The notes beneath the pieces were generated by a model. The model had not been told where the DNA came from. It ran no database searches and saw only the letters and a list, made by a program, of their open reading frames with translations. A DNA stretch of 64,000 bases. Origin: Bradyrhizobium sp. Ai1a-2. Its GTDB lineage: Bacteria; Pseudomonadota; Alphaproteobacteria; Rhizobiales; Xanthobacteraceae. A program made the position numbers and the translations under genes. Position 1 is the first letter of the stretch; each line of letters opens with the position of its first letter. The stretch is from NCBI RefSeq assembly GCF_000426245.1, contig NZ_AUEZ01000031.1, forward strand, positions 1 through 64,000, in the 5' to 3' direction. This document shows, one piece after another, positions 7,917 to 17,267 of this stretch.

Positions 7917-8905
7917 ATGAGTCTCCGACCGAAAATCCTCTATCTCGACCAGAACGCCTGGATCGCCTTGGCCCGTGGGGTCTGGGACGGGACTGAGCAT
8001 CCCCGCGAGCACGACGCCCTGAGCGTCGTGGTCGAAGCGCTGAAGGCCGGCCACATCGTTGCGCCGCTAAGCTTCACCAACCAATACGAGACCATGAAGG
8101 TCGACATTCCAGTGCGCCGAGCGCATCTGGCGCATGTCCAGGTGACCATCAGCGGCGGCATGGTGCTGCGCGGACGACGCAGAATTCTGGAGGTGATGCT
8201 GCTACGCCGCATCGCCGAGGCGACCAATGTCCCGACACCGACGCCTGTCCGGCGACTGGTTCTTGTCCGGCCTCTGGTTCGAGACGGTCGCCGAGCACGC
8301 CTCCGGCGCCTTCGACGACGTGATGTCCCCGGCCGTGCTCGACCATATACGGCAACATCCCCAGGACACCCTGTTCGACTATCTCGCCAGGGAGAACGCG
8401 TTGGTGCGCAAGGAAGCCGTGCGTCGGTATTCGGCCGAGTCGCAGGCCTTGCTCGCCCGCATAGCGGCGCGTCGCTAGCAGGTGGCGGGCGAGAGCTTCG
8501 CTCTGCGGCTGCGCGCCTATAGCGCTCATCTGATGCTCGACGAGATCGACTATATTCTGGCGCTCGGGCGACGGCACGGCTTACCGTGGAGGGACACCAG
8601 AGACATTGGGGTCAAGCTGGGAAACAGCTTGGTGATCGAGGTTCCGATCATGAATGTCGAACGGCAGCTGACGGTGCGTCTGGAGGACCAATCCCGCGCG
8701 ACGACCGAGAACGACCTGCGCGACATGGCCGCCTTCATCACGGCGCTGCCACTGGTTGACGTTATCGTGGCCGAAAAGCAGTTCGTGAACCTCAGCCCGG
8801 CAGGCCAAACTCGACACGCAATACGGCACGCGCCTGCTGACCTCCATCCATGATCTGACGCGAGAAATGCTCGCACCGGCCGGCGAGGCCTCCGTTAGAT
8901 CGTAG
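7917..8905 (+). pseudogene. PIN-like domain protein of unknown family, broken by frameshifts and a stop
   Basis: A strong ribosome site (GGAGGGG) precedes the ATG at 7917. The protein opens with ILYLDQNAWIALARG, which resembles the first acidic motif of PIN-like nucleases. The frame shifts near 8225 (SGDWFLSGLWFETVAEHASG), meets a TAG at 8476-8478, continues with AHLMLDEIDYILALG, then DLRDMAAFITALPLVDVIVAEK, shifts again near 8804 (KLDTQYGTRLLTSIHDL) and stops at 8905. The late acidic residues followed by VIVAEK fit a PIN-type active site. Such proteins are often defence or toxin-like. Three lesions make it non-functional as written; the family itself is uncertain. Confidence 0.6.
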
Positions 8906-10062
8906 TCGGCACCGTCGCCGATGACGGCTTGGAACTCCGCTCTCAGCGGGTCAGAAATCCGCCATTCTACCCGAAGTGATTCGAATTTTTATATCGCCGA
9001 TAGCTGCCGCGACCACGCTAGCAAAAATCGGAAAATAACCGCTACGGCGGCTGTCGGCGGCAAATTTCGTTGTCGGCGCAATGGAAATGCAGAACTGGTA
9101 CGCCCGATACGACTCGAATGTATGACCTTTTCTGAGGTCAGGGCTCCCCCAGGCAGACGAGAGGCCCCCACTGCGCCCTGTGCTCGAAAGGCACTTTCGG
9201 GGTGGAAATGCACCTTGTGCCTCGAAAGACCTCGGCAACCCATTGAAATTGCAGCAAATGCGACCGCCCTCCGAGCGCACCAAAGGTGTAAGTCGTTGAC
9301 ACGAAAAATGTTTTCGTGATCTGGCTTCCACGTTATTGCGCCAAGGCGAATCTTCCCCGGTTGATCTGGCGCGTTCTTTTGAATCAATGCCCCGCGAAGG
9401 GAAACCTCGATCTGCTCACGAGAGCGCAGCGGCGTAGCCCAGCGTAAAAACGGCGAGCTCTACTCTTTGTCCGTGGGCGCTGCGCAATCTCCAGCGCTGT
9501 GTTTCCATCAAACGACATGCGGACAGGGCGCCGTCGGCACGGCGCCTGCCACTTCTTGAGTACGCCTACTGCGTCATGCCGCTGTCGGGAATGTCAGCCA
9601 AGTCGGCATCGTATGATGGTGAGTTGAACTGTCGCGCCGGTCCTTGATCGATCTCTTTTTCGCGAATCCTTGACTGAAGGCCTCCCGCGTTCGGGAGGGT
9701 CTCGCTCCAGGCATGGCCGCGAGCGCAAAAATACACGCAGCGCATTTTGGATGCGAGTCCTTGGCGTGAACATCGGCAACAGCATGTTGTCGAGTCCAAT
9801 CGAGACTGTGACGAATAACTTCGGCAAGAGGCGCTCCTCCGCGAAGCAGTCGTTGCCCAACTGCACACGCGCGTCGATTACTTCGCGCGCTCCAACGTCG
9901 GAGCGGATCGGTACAACGGATGTACAAATCTTACGGCGTCCTTTGGCGGACCGTTGCTGCAGCTCTTCATCGATGCTTCGCGGATTTCGGAAGAGTCTTC
10001 TGGATTGAGTGGTTTGCATCCTGATCCTGATCGATGAGCCTCTCGGCTCGCGCAAAGACGAC
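8906..10062. other. Long gap before the RTX gene, no convincing gene
   Basis: Open frames on both strands overlap each other and lack good starts or recognisable domains. The only structured item I can support is the tRNA-like fragment at 9096-9128. The gap is probably decayed island DNA plus the distal upstream region of the RTX gene. Confidence 0.4.
9096..9128 (-). other. Possible second tRNA 3' fragment ending in CCA
   Basis: On the minus strand this reads AGGTC, ATACA, TTCGAGT, CGTAT, CGGGCGT, A, CCA: variable loop, T-arm with loop, acceptor strand, discriminator and CCA. T-stem bases pair except at the position next to the loop, where A replaces the usual G. No anticodon arm or 5' half is recognisable, so the tRNA species is unknown. 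It has the same orientation as the fragment at 2047-2094 and may mark a second integration scar. Confidence 0.4.
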
Positions 10063-10102
10063 GTTACAGTTTGGTTACAGCGATCCGCTCGTCGCATTAC
10101 AG
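10063..10102. promoter_or_regulatory. Three 7-bp direct repeats with 11-bp phasing upstream of the RTX gene
   Basis: GTTACAG at 10063-10069 and 10074-10080 and ATTACAG at 10096-10102 start 11 and 22 bases apart, so they lie on one face of the helix. A 7-base unit with a 4-base spacer is the architecture bound by OmpR/PhoB-type response regulators. Read on the other strand the unit is CTGTAAC, close to Pho-box half-sites. The site is about 150 bases before the RTX start. Confidence 0.45.
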
Positions 10103-10253
10103 CTGCAGCCATGTCGCCCTGAACTCTCCGAAAAGAAAGCATACGAATGCGTGAGGGCGTCGGTTCAGGGCACCGCAGTATTTTCGTCAGCCTGCAGCCC
10201 GTCGAGGCCCCGCACGCGAAGCTGAGGCCCACATCTGAAAGGGAGAATGCCTC

Positions 10254-12332
10254 ATGTCTAATATTACGGGAACCAACGGCGATGATATCCTGACCGGCAC
10301 CGATCAGCCGGATCAGATCTTCGGCCTTGCCGGGAACGATACGATTAACGGCCTCGGCGGCAACGATACGTTGTCAGGCGATGACGGTGATGACACGCTC
10401 GACGGCGGTGATGGTGACGATCATGTCCTCGGCGGCGCGGGCAACGACGTCATCAATGGCGGCAACGGCAACGATCTTCTCGAAGGTGGAACGGGAAACG
10501 ACCACATCAGCACCGGCGCGGGCAATGATGTCGTGCTCGCCGGCGACGGCGCCGATACGATCGACCAGATGGCCGGTCATGACGTCGTCCACGGAGGTGC
10601 GGGCGACGATCTGATCTCGTGGAACGACAAGATCGGCGACACCGTCTTCGGCGACGAGGGCAACGACCGGATCATCGGTTCCGATACGGCGTCCGATGAA
10701 AGTCACGGCGGTGACGGCAACGACTTCATCCAGGCCTTCACGACGGACGCCGCGCACGCCACGGCGGGCGACAAGATCTTCGGTGATGCGGGCAACGACA
10801 CGCTGATCGGTGGCGACGCCAACGACCACATCGAGGGTGGCACCGGGAACGATACCATCAACGGTGGAGGCGGCAACGACTACCTCGATGGCGGCGATGG
10901 TGATGATCATATCAGCACTGGTGCCGGCAATGATGTGGTGCTTGGTGGCGATGGCAACGACACCATCGACCAGATGGCGGGCCATGATGTCGTTCACGGC
11001 GGCGACGGGAATGATACGATCTCCTGGAATGATGCGATCGGAGACACCGTCTTCGGCGACGGAGGCAACGACAGGATTGTCGGCTCCGACACGGCGTCCG
11101 ATGAAAGTCATGGCGGCGATGGTGATGACTTCATCCAGGCCTTCACGACCGATGCCGCGCACGCCACGGCGGGCGACAAGATCTTCGGCGATGGCGGCGA
11201 TGACACTCTGATCGGCGGCGATGCCGCAGATCACATCGAAGGCGGCACCGGAAACGATACCATCAACGGCGGAGGCGGCAACGACTACCTCGATGGCGGG
11301 GCGGGAAATGACCACATCAGCACCGGCGCCGGCAACGACCTGGTGTTGGGCGGCGACGGCAACGACACCATCGACCAGATGATGGGACATGATGTCGTCC
11401 ATGCCGGTGCCGGCGATGATGTCGTCTCCTGGAATGATGCGACCGGAGACACCGTCTTCGGCGACGGAGGCGATGACCGGATCACCGGTTCCGATACCGC
11501 GTCCGACGAAAGCCATGGCGGCGACGGCAACGACATCATCTCCGCGTTTACGACGGATGCAGCGCACGCCACGGCGGGCGACAAGATCTTCGGTGACGCC
11601 GGCGACGATACCCTGACCGGCGGCGACGCCAACGACCATATCGAAGGTGGCACCGGAGATGACACCATCACTGGAAATGGCGGCACCGACTTTCTTGACG
11701 GCGGTGACGGCGACGATCACATCCACGGCGGTGGCAGCCACGATCAGATCCACGGCGGCCTTGGCAACGACGTGATCGACAACCTGGGTGAGCACGCCTT
11801 CGTCGATGCAGGCGAGGGCGACGATATCGTAAACTGGACTGAGACGTTCGGTGGCACGGTTCATGGGGGAGCCGGTAACGACAGGATCACCGGTGACCTC
11901 GCCTTCAATCCGCCGGTCAGCGGGCAGGCTGCTTCCGTGATCCACGGCGATGCCGGCAACGACTTCATCCAGGCTTCGGGTAGCGGTTCGGTGTCCGACA
12001 AGCTGTTCGGCGACGAAGGCAACGACACCATCATCGGTGGCAGCGGCGCGGACCGCATCGATGGCGGTGTGGGCAACGACACCCTGACCGGCAATGGCGG
12101 TGCGGATACCTTCACCTTCAATATGTCGCAAGGCGGACACGACGTTATCACGGACTTCGACGTGAACAACGACGTGATCAACTTGTCGGGCTTCGGCTCC
12201 AATTTTGATGCGCTTGCGCACGTGCATGACACCGCCAACGGCGCCGTGCTGGACCTCGGCGCCGCTGGGGACGTGACGCTCCAGGGCGTCCATGCCGCGG
12301 ACCTCTCTCACCACGACTTCGTCCTGAGCTAA
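10254..12332 (+). CDS. RTX calcium-binding protein secreted by a type I system
   Basis: Encodes 692 residues made almost entirely of GGxGxDxLx-type nonapeptides, which fold into a calcium-binding beta-roll outside the cell. There is no N-terminal signal peptide. The last 60 residues (VITDFDVNNDVINLSGFG, ending HHDFVLS) resemble the uncleaved C-terminal signal of type I substrates. Three exact 135-residue units lie at about residues 85-489, each with a non-RTX insert SDTASDESHGGDG followed by FTTDAAHATAGD. No protease, lipase or toxin domain is present, so an adhesive or surface-layer role is more likely than enzymatic. AAGGGAGA precedes the ATG. The ABC exporter and fusion protein follow directly. 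Confidence 0.85.
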   Translation: MSNITGTNGDDILTGTDQPDQIFGLAGNDTINGLGGNDTLSGDDGDDTLDGGDGDDHVLGGAGNDVINGGNGNDLLEGGTGNDHISTGAGNDVVLAGDGADTIDQMAGHDVVHGGAGDDLISWNDKIGDTVFGDEGNDRIIGSDTASDESHGGDGNDFIQAFTTDAAHATAGDKIFGDAGNDTLIGGDANDHIEGGTGNDTINGGGGNDYLDGGDGDDHISTGAGNDVVLGGDGNDTIDQMAGHDVVHGGDGNDTISWNDAIGDTVFGDGGNDRIVGSDTASDESHGGDGDDFIQAFTTDAAHATAGDKIFGDGGDDTLIGGDAADHIEGGTGNDTINGGGGNDYLDGGAGNDHISTGAGNDLVLGGDGNDTIDQMMGHDVVHAGAGDDVVSWNDATGDTVFGDGGDDRITGSDTASDESHGGDGNDIISAFTTDAAHATAGDKIFGDAGDDTLTGGDANDHIEGGTGDDTITGNGGTDFLDGGDGDDHIHGGGSHDQIHGGLGNDVIDNLGEHAFVDAGEGDDIVNWTETFGGTVHGGAGNDRITGDLAFNPPVSGQAASVIHGDAGNDFIQASGSGSVSDKLFGDEGNDTIIGGSGADRIDGGVGNDTLTGNGGADTFTFNMSQGGHDVITDFDVNNDVINLSGFGSNFDALAHVHDTANGAVLDLGAAGDVTLQGVHAADLSHHDFVLS
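10506..11720 (+). repeat. Three tandem 405-bp repeats within the RTX gene
   Basis: The same in-frame marker (ATC AGC AC) begins at 10506, 10911 and 11316, and a diverged fourth unit begins at 11721, all exactly 405 bases apart. The three units encode near-identical 135-residue blocks and differ mostly at synonymous positions, which points to duplication followed by selection on the protein. Confidence 0.9.
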
Positions 12333-12384
12333 GTCCGCTCAGGATCGCCGTCCTCGGAGCGACATGACAGCGCTTCCGCAAGAT

Positions 12385-12417
12385 ACGGTCGTCCTCCCCT
12401 TTGGGGTGGACGACCGT
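12385..12417 (+). terminator. Strong hairpin between the RTX gene and its exporter (attenuator-like)
   Basis: Fifteen-base arms (ACGGTCGTCC plus TCCCC, and the complement) enclose a TTT loop with one mismatch. The hairpin sits 53 bases after the RTX stop and before the exporter start. No proper T-run follows, only ATTTTG about ten bases on, so it may terminate partially or protect the RTX message, giving more substrate than exporter. Confidence 0.55.
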
Positions 12418-12523
12418 ACGGGACGGATTTTGAAGTCGCGCGATGCCCGTCAGGTGCGGCAAGACCACCGGGACGAATGTCGCGACGAAGACATCAGAAT
12501 TGGAAAATTGCGGGGCGTCACAT

Positions 12524-14317
12524 ATGAATCCGATGTCGAAGCTTGCGGTGGTCGATCCGCATGAGAAAGCCAAGACTATCCTCAGCCGCGCCATCGACTG
12601 TTGCAAGATCCAGTTCCTGGTGGTGGGCGTGTTCAGCGGCGTGGTCAATCTGCTGCAGCTCACCATCCCGATCTATATGATGCAGATTTTCGACCGCGTA
12701 CTGACGACGCACAACGTCGATACGCTTCTCTATCTGTCGCTGATCGCGGCGGTCTCTATCCTGTTGCTGGCCATTCTGGAAATCTCGCGCAATCAGACCC
12801 TGCAGCGCGTTGCGAGCTGGGTCGAGCAGAAAGCCGCGCCGGAGGGCTTTGCGAGAGCGATGGAGAGCGTGCTCTCCGGTCATTCCTATCGTATGGAGGC
12901 GCTGCGCGATCTCGCCATTTGCCGCGGCTACCTCGGCTCGCCTGCGCTGCTCGCCCTCTACGATCTTCCCTGGGTGCTGATTTTTCTCGCCGTGATCTTC
13001 GCCCTGCATCCGGTGCTGGGTTGCATCGCAACGGCGGGAGCGATCGTCCTTTTCATTCTCACCTTGCTGAACGAGCTGACCACCTCGCGCCTGATCAAGG
13101 CGGCAAATGTTGCGGCGGCCAATTCGCAACGCCGCGCCGACAGCATCGCGCGCAATGCGGAGGTGATCGACAGCATGGGCATGTTGCCGGCAGTGATGCG
13201 CCGCTGGCAGGAAGCGGTGGCCGAAATGCTGCCGCCGCAGCGGCGCGCGGCGCAGCGAGCCTCCGTTCTGCTGGCGATGGCAAAGTTCGCGCGCCTGGGA
13301 GTGCAGATCGCCGTACTGGGCGCGGGCGGCTATCTGGTGCTGCAGCATGAGCTGACATCGGGCGTAGCCGTTGCCGGCTCGATCATCATGGGCCGGGCGC
13401 TTGCGCCGGTGGAAATGCTGATCGGCGGCTGGAAGCAGCTTGTCCAGGCCCGGCAGGCTTTCTTTCGCTTGCAGCATTTCCTTCGCCGGCCTCGTCTTCG
13501 CCCGCCCGGACGGCCATTGCCGGCTCCGGTCGGCCGCCTGTCGGTGGAGCGGGTCACGTACGGCTTGCCGGGTTCGACGTCCCCGATCGTCAAGGGCGTG
13601 CAGTTCGTGCTGTCTCCGGGTGACAGTCTTGCCGTCATCGGCCCCTCGGCCGCCGGCAAGACCACGCTGATCAAGATGCTGATCGGCACGCTTGCGCGAA
13701 GCGTCGGCACCGTGCGCCTCGATGGCGCCGACGTCCATCGCTGGATGCGTGAGGATTTCGGCCGCTACGTCGGCTACCTGCCGCAATCCGTCGAACTGTT
13801 CGAGGGTTCGGTATTCCGCAACATCGCACGGATGGGAGACGCCTCGCCCGAGCAGGTCTACCAGGCCGCACAGCTTGCAGGCTGCCACGACATGATCTTG
13901 CGGCTGCCGTGCGGCTACGACACCGAGATCGGCGAGAACGGCCAGTATTTGTCCGGCGGGCAGCGGCAGCTGATCGGCCTGGCGCGTGCACTGTTCCGCA
14001 ATCCGAAATTCGTGGTGCTGGACGAACCCAACAGCAATCTCGACGGCGATTCCGAGGCCAATCTGGCCGACACGTTAGGGAAGCTCAAGGCGCGCGGCAC
14101 CACAGTGGTCCTGGTCTCGCACCGTCCGCGCTTGGTGCAGCATGTCGATCTGGTCTTGCTGATGAGGGATGGCGCGGTCGAAATGTTTGGACCGCGGGCC
14201 GATATCCTGAACCGCGTCGTCGCCCCGGCGCCCGACAACCGCCCACCAATCACTGAACCCCGCATCGCCAGAGCCGCCGTGCCTGCCCGACGCGAACAGA
14301 ACCGTGTTGCATCATGA
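12524..14317 (+). CDS. Type I secretion system permease/ATPase (PrtD/HlyB-like)
   Basis: Encodes 597 residues from the ATG at 12524; an in-frame start at 12443 would add 27 unlikely residues. An N-terminal six-helix membrane domain begins near FLVVGVFSGVVNLLQLTIPI. The ATPase has Walker A IGPSAAGKTTL, signature YLSGGQRQLIGLARAL, Walker B FVVLDEPNSNLD and switch VLVSHRPRL. The family pumps unfolded RTX substrates through a channel formed with a fusion protein and TolC. The stop overlaps the next gene by four bases (ATGA), so the two are translated together. A TolC-type partner is not encoded here and is presumably elsewhere. Confidence 0.9.
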   Translation: MNPMSKLAVVDPHEKAKTILSRAIDCCKIQFLVVGVFSGVVNLLQLTIPIYMMQIFDRVLTTHNVDTLLYLSLIAAVSILLLAILEISRNQTLQRVASWVEQKAAPEGFARAMESVLSGHSYRMEALRDLAICRGYLGSPALLALYDLPWVLIFLAVIFALHPVLGCIATAGAIVLFILTLLNELTTSRLIKAANVAAANSQRRADSIARNAEVIDSMGMLPAVMRRWQEAVAEMLPPQRRAAQRASVLLAMAKFARLGVQIAVLGAGGYLVLQHELTSGVAVAGSIIMGRALAPVEMLIGGWKQLVQARQAFFRLQHFLRRPRLRPPGRPLPAPVGRLSVERVTYGLPGSTSPIVKGVQFVLSPGDSLAVIGPSAAGKTTLIKMLIGTLARSVGTVRLDGADVHRWMREDFGRYVGYLPQSVELFEGSVFRNIARMGDASPEQVYQAAQLAGCHDMILRLPCGYDTEIGENGQYLSGGQRQLIGLARALFRNPKFVVLDEPNSNLDGDSEANLADTLGKLKARGTTVVLVSHRPRLVQHVDLVLLMRDGAVEMFGPRADILNRVVAPAPDNRPPITEPRIARAAVPARREQNRVAS

Positions 14318-15711
14318 CCCGCGCTCTCACCTCTCCATCGCAACGAGCCGTGATCGCCGACAGCTGCGACGGAACGATTGCGTCGCCCGCGCCGCCATTG
14401 ATGGAAGCGCCTCATCCGTCAACACGCGGCGTGATCGTGCTCGGATTGATGGCCATGACAGTCTTCATCGGCGGCTTCAGCGTCTGGTCCGTCTCCGCTC
14501 CGCTGGCGGAAGCGGCGATCGCGAGTGGTTTGATCGAGGTCGAGGGGCAGCGTCGCGTCATTGCCAACCAGGAGGGGGGATCGGTTCAGGAACTGCTCGC
14601 GCGCGACGGCGATCATGTGCTTGCCGGTCAGGTGTTGATGCGGCTGAATGACGTGCAGGCGAGCGCGACGGCCGAGACGGCGCGAGCCGAGCGCTGGGCA
14701 ACGCTTGCAAAATTGGCCCGACTGGATGCGGAGACAGCCGGAAGAAGCGATATAAGCTTTCCCGACGATCTGCTGGCGGCGGCAAGCGGGCAAGGCTTCG
14801 ACGCCCTGCGCGCCGCTGATGTGGTCAGCGGGCAGCGCGCGCTGTTCGAGGCGCGCACAGTCAGCTTGAAGAGCCAGGTCGCCGTGCTGCGAGACCGGAT
14901 CGATCAGCAGCTTGGCGTGATTGAATCGGCAGAACAGCAGCAGCGGGCCACCCGGCAACAGCTCGAATTGATACGGCACGAGGCCGAGATCAAGCAGGGT
15001 TTGTTGACAAAGGGCTTGGCGACGCTGTCCACGGTGCTGGCCTTGCAGCGCACCCAAGCCGGATTGGAAGGGACGCTGGGTGACCTGAGCGGACAAATCC
15101 AGCGCGCGCGGGCCTCGATCGCGGAATCTCGTTCATCCATGAAGCAGATTCAAGATCAGCGGCTACAAGATGTCTCGAACGACATACGGGAGGCCCGTAT
15201 CAAGCTGAACGAGATGGAGGACAAATTGCGCGCCGCGCAGGATGTCGCCGTGCGTCGCGACGTGGTGGCGCCTGAGGATGGCACCGTCCTTGGCATGAAG
15301 GTGTTCAACATCGGCGCTGTCGTCAAGCCCGGCGATACTATCATGGAACTACTGCCATCGCGCGACCGGCTGGTGGCGAATGTGAAACTTTCGCCCAACG
15401 ATATCGACGTGGTGTATCCCGGCCTTGAAGCACAGGTTCGTCTCCCCGCGTTCAAGCAGCGCCTCGTGCCGTTCGTCCCGGGCCGCGTCACCTTCGTCGC
15501 CTCCGACATCACCTCCGATGAGCAGACAAAGAGCAACTACTATAAAGTGCAGATCCTGATCGATCGCGACCAGCTCGCTCAGCTTCCCAATGTCCACCTC
15601 ACGCCAGGGATGCCGGTGGAGGCGATGGTGCAGCTTGGGGAGCGAAGTTTCTTCCGCTACATCACGCAGCCGGTTCGGGACAGCTTTCACCGTGCCTTTC
15701 ACGAGCAATGA
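14314..15711 (+). CDS. Type I secretion periplasmic adaptor (HlyD/PrtE family)
   Basis: Encodes 465 residues. A cytoplasmic N-terminus is followed by one membrane anchor (residues about 43-63, VIVLGLMAMTVFIGGFSVW), a lipoyl half-motif (GQRRVIANQEGGSVQELLAR), long coiled-coil hairpins (about 115-310, rich in Gln, Arg and Glu), the second lipoyl half (VVAPEDGTVLGMKVFNIGAV) and a beta-barrel end. Such adaptors link the ABC exporter to the outer-membrane channel. The start overlaps the exporter stop. The gene ends one base before the convergent GMC oxidoreductase, with no room for a separate terminator. Confidence 0.9.
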   Translation: MTRALTSPSQRAVIADSCDGTIASPAPPLMEAPHPSTRGVIVLGLMAMTVFIGGFSVWSVSAPLAEAAIASGLIEVEGQRRVIANQEGGSVQELLARDGDHVLAGQVLMRLNDVQASATAETARAERWATLAKLARLDAETAGRSDISFPDDLLAAASGQGFDALRAADVVSGQRALFEARTVSLKSQVAVLRDRIDQQLGVIESAEQQQRATRQQLELIRHEAEIKQGLLTKGLATLSTVLALQRTQAGLEGTLGDLSGQIQRARASIAESRSSMKQIQDQRLQDVSNDIREARIKLNEMEDKLRAAQDVAVRRDVVAPEDGTVLGMKVFNIGAVVKPGDTIMELLPSRDRLVANVKLSPNDIDVVYPGLEAQVRLPAFKQRLVPFVPGRVTFVASDITSDEQTKSNYYKVQILIDRDQLAQLPNVHLTPGMPVEAMVQLGERSFFRYITQPVRDSFHRAFHEQ

Positions 15712-15712
15712 G

Positions 15713-17224
15713 TCAGAGCTTTCGGCTCAAGGCTTCCGCCATCATGATCGTCGTTAAGTTCGTCGGAGCCGAGATGGTGTCGGGCATGATCGAAGCGTCG
15801 ATGACGTGCAGGCCGTCCGCTCCGCGTACCGCACCCGTCGCATCGACGACGGCGCGAGGGTCGTCTGCGCCGCCCATCGGAACCGACGAGGTCGGGTGAG
15901 AATATCCGTCGACAGACGCGATCACGGCCGCCTCCAGCGCGGCGTCGTCCTGCACGTCCTTGCCTGGCGTCATCTCGAGTTCGACCGCGTCGCTGAACGG
16001 CGCCGTCCTTCCGATTTTGCGCGAGAGGCGCACGGCTTCCATCATCCGGCGCAGGTCGCTTCGAGTCTGGAAGAAGTTGAAGCGGATGAGCGGCATCGTG
16101 CGCGGGTCGCGGCTCGCCAGGCGAATTGATCCGCTCGATTTGGGAAGCGTGACCGAGCAGGCAAGGACGATCGCGCCTCCCGTCGGGCTCTGCGCGGGAT
16201 CGTAGATGTGCGTGCCGGAAATGTGCAGATCAAGTTCGTGGGGCCCGGCCTCGCTGGACCTGGTCCAGATGATGGCGCCCGCGGCCGGCGCCATCGACTT
16301 GGCTTCCGGCTTCAGCGCGTAGATGTTGTAGTAGAATGGATGCTCCTTCAGCCGCTCGCCGACCGGAGCATTCACGATGACCGGAATTCCGAGTTCTTGC
16401 AGATGCGAGGACGGACCGATCCCCGAGCGCATGAGGATCGCCGGGCTGCCGTAAGCACCGGCCGACAGGATCACCCGTCCGGCGGCTATCGTTTCTCCGT
16501 TCGCGAGACGAACGCCGGTCGCGCGACGGCCGTGGAAAACGAGGCTGTCGACCTCGAGGCCTCCCATGATCGTCAGGTTCGGGCGGTGGCGCACGTCGTC
16601 CGTGAGATAGGCCATGCCGGTGTTGATGCGCGTTCCATCGACCACGTTCAGCGGATAGGGCGAGACGCCGTGCTGCTCCGCTCCGTTGAAGTCGCTGACA
16701 CGCGCCAGGCCGCTCGCTTCGGCGGCGAGCACGAAGGCTCGCATCGACGGGGTATTCTCCTCCATCGTCCGCTGGCGGATCGGAAACGGGCCGGAGCGGC
16801 CGTGCCAGGCATCATCGCCTGTCGGCGTGTTCTCCATCGCCTTGTAGATCGGCAGAACGTCCGCGAAGGACCAGCCTTCGATCCCGTGCGCACTCCAGCG
16901 CGCGAAGTCGGACGGTCTGGCGCGCATCGCGACCGCGGCATTGATGCCCGAACTGCCCCCGAGCACCTTGCCGCGAAGCGCGGTTACATCGTGACCGAGT
17001 CCGAGGTGATCCTGGGTGTGGTAACCCCAGTCGTGGGTCCGATCGCCCCCGACACGGTTCGCGTTCGCGATCACGTCCGGATAGTCCGCGGGCGCGTAGG
17101 CTTTACCCGCCTCCAGCAGGAGAACCCGCCTCGCGCGATCCTCGCTCAGGCGATTCGCGAGCACGGCGCCTGCGGATCCGCCGCCTACGACGACGATGTC
17201 GAACGATTTGGCGCCGTTGGCCAT
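15713..17224 (-). CDS. GMC-family FAD oxidoreductase (choline/alcohol dehydrogenase-like)
   Basis: Encodes 503 residues. The FAD fold starts at once with FDIVVVGGGSAGAVLANRL; GKVLGGSSGINAAVAMR is the second GMC signature, and the C-terminal active site has a histidine in YSHPTSSVPMGG plus an Asn in APTNLTTIMMAE. These enzymes oxidise alcohols to aldehydes. AAAGGAAGG precedes the ATG at 17224. An esterase gene begins upstream on the same strand with a 43-base gap, so the two probably form an operon in which an ester is cleaved and the alcohol oxidised. The substrate is unknown. Confidence 0.85.
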   Translation of the reverse strand: MANGAKSFDIVVVGGGSAGAVLANRLSEDRARRVLLLEAGKAYAPADYPDVIANANRVGGDRTHDWGYHTQDHLGLGHDVTALRGKVLGGSSGINAAVAMRARPSDFARWSAHGIEGWSFADVLPIYKAMENTPTGDDAWHGRSGPFPIRQRTMEENTPSMRAFVLAAEASGLARVSDFNGAEQHGVSPYPLNVVDGTRINTGMAYLTDDVRHRPNLTIMGGLEVDSLVFHGRRATGVRLANGETIAAGRVILSAGAYGSPAILMRSGIGPSSHLQELGIPVIVNAPVGERLKEHPFYYNIYALKPEAKSMAPAAGAIIWTRSSEAGPHELDLHISGTHIYDPAQSPTGGAIVLACSVTLPKSSGSIRLASRDPRTMPLIRFNFFQTRSDLRRMMEAVRLSRKIGRTAPFSDAVELEMTPGKDVQDDAALEAAVIASVDGYSHPTSSVPMGGADDPRAVVDATGAVRGADGLHVIDASIMPDTISAPTNLTTIMMAEALSRKL

Positions 17225-17267
17225 GCTACCTTCCTTTTCCTGATGGGTGATCTGCGCGAAAATCGCG

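Noticed and set aside
4636..8905. The string of broken genes as simple sequencing errors
   Set aside because: Single frameshifts could be errors, but the livH/livM deletion, the recombinase junction and the truncated LOG start cannot be explained by single-base mistakes. Read checks are still worthwhile for individual indels.
10327..11720. The regular repeats as a possible CRISPR array
   Set aside because: The 405-bp units are in-frame coding repeats without unique spacers; no cas genes are present.
10374..12314. A 646-codon minus-strand frame across the RTX gene
   Set aside because: It mirrors the codon pattern of the RTX repeats and has no domains; the plus-strand calcium repeats are unmistakable.
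12518..13888. A long minus-strand frame across the type I exporter
   Set aside because: It is antisense to a full ABC exporter with all ATPase motifs and has no recognisable content.
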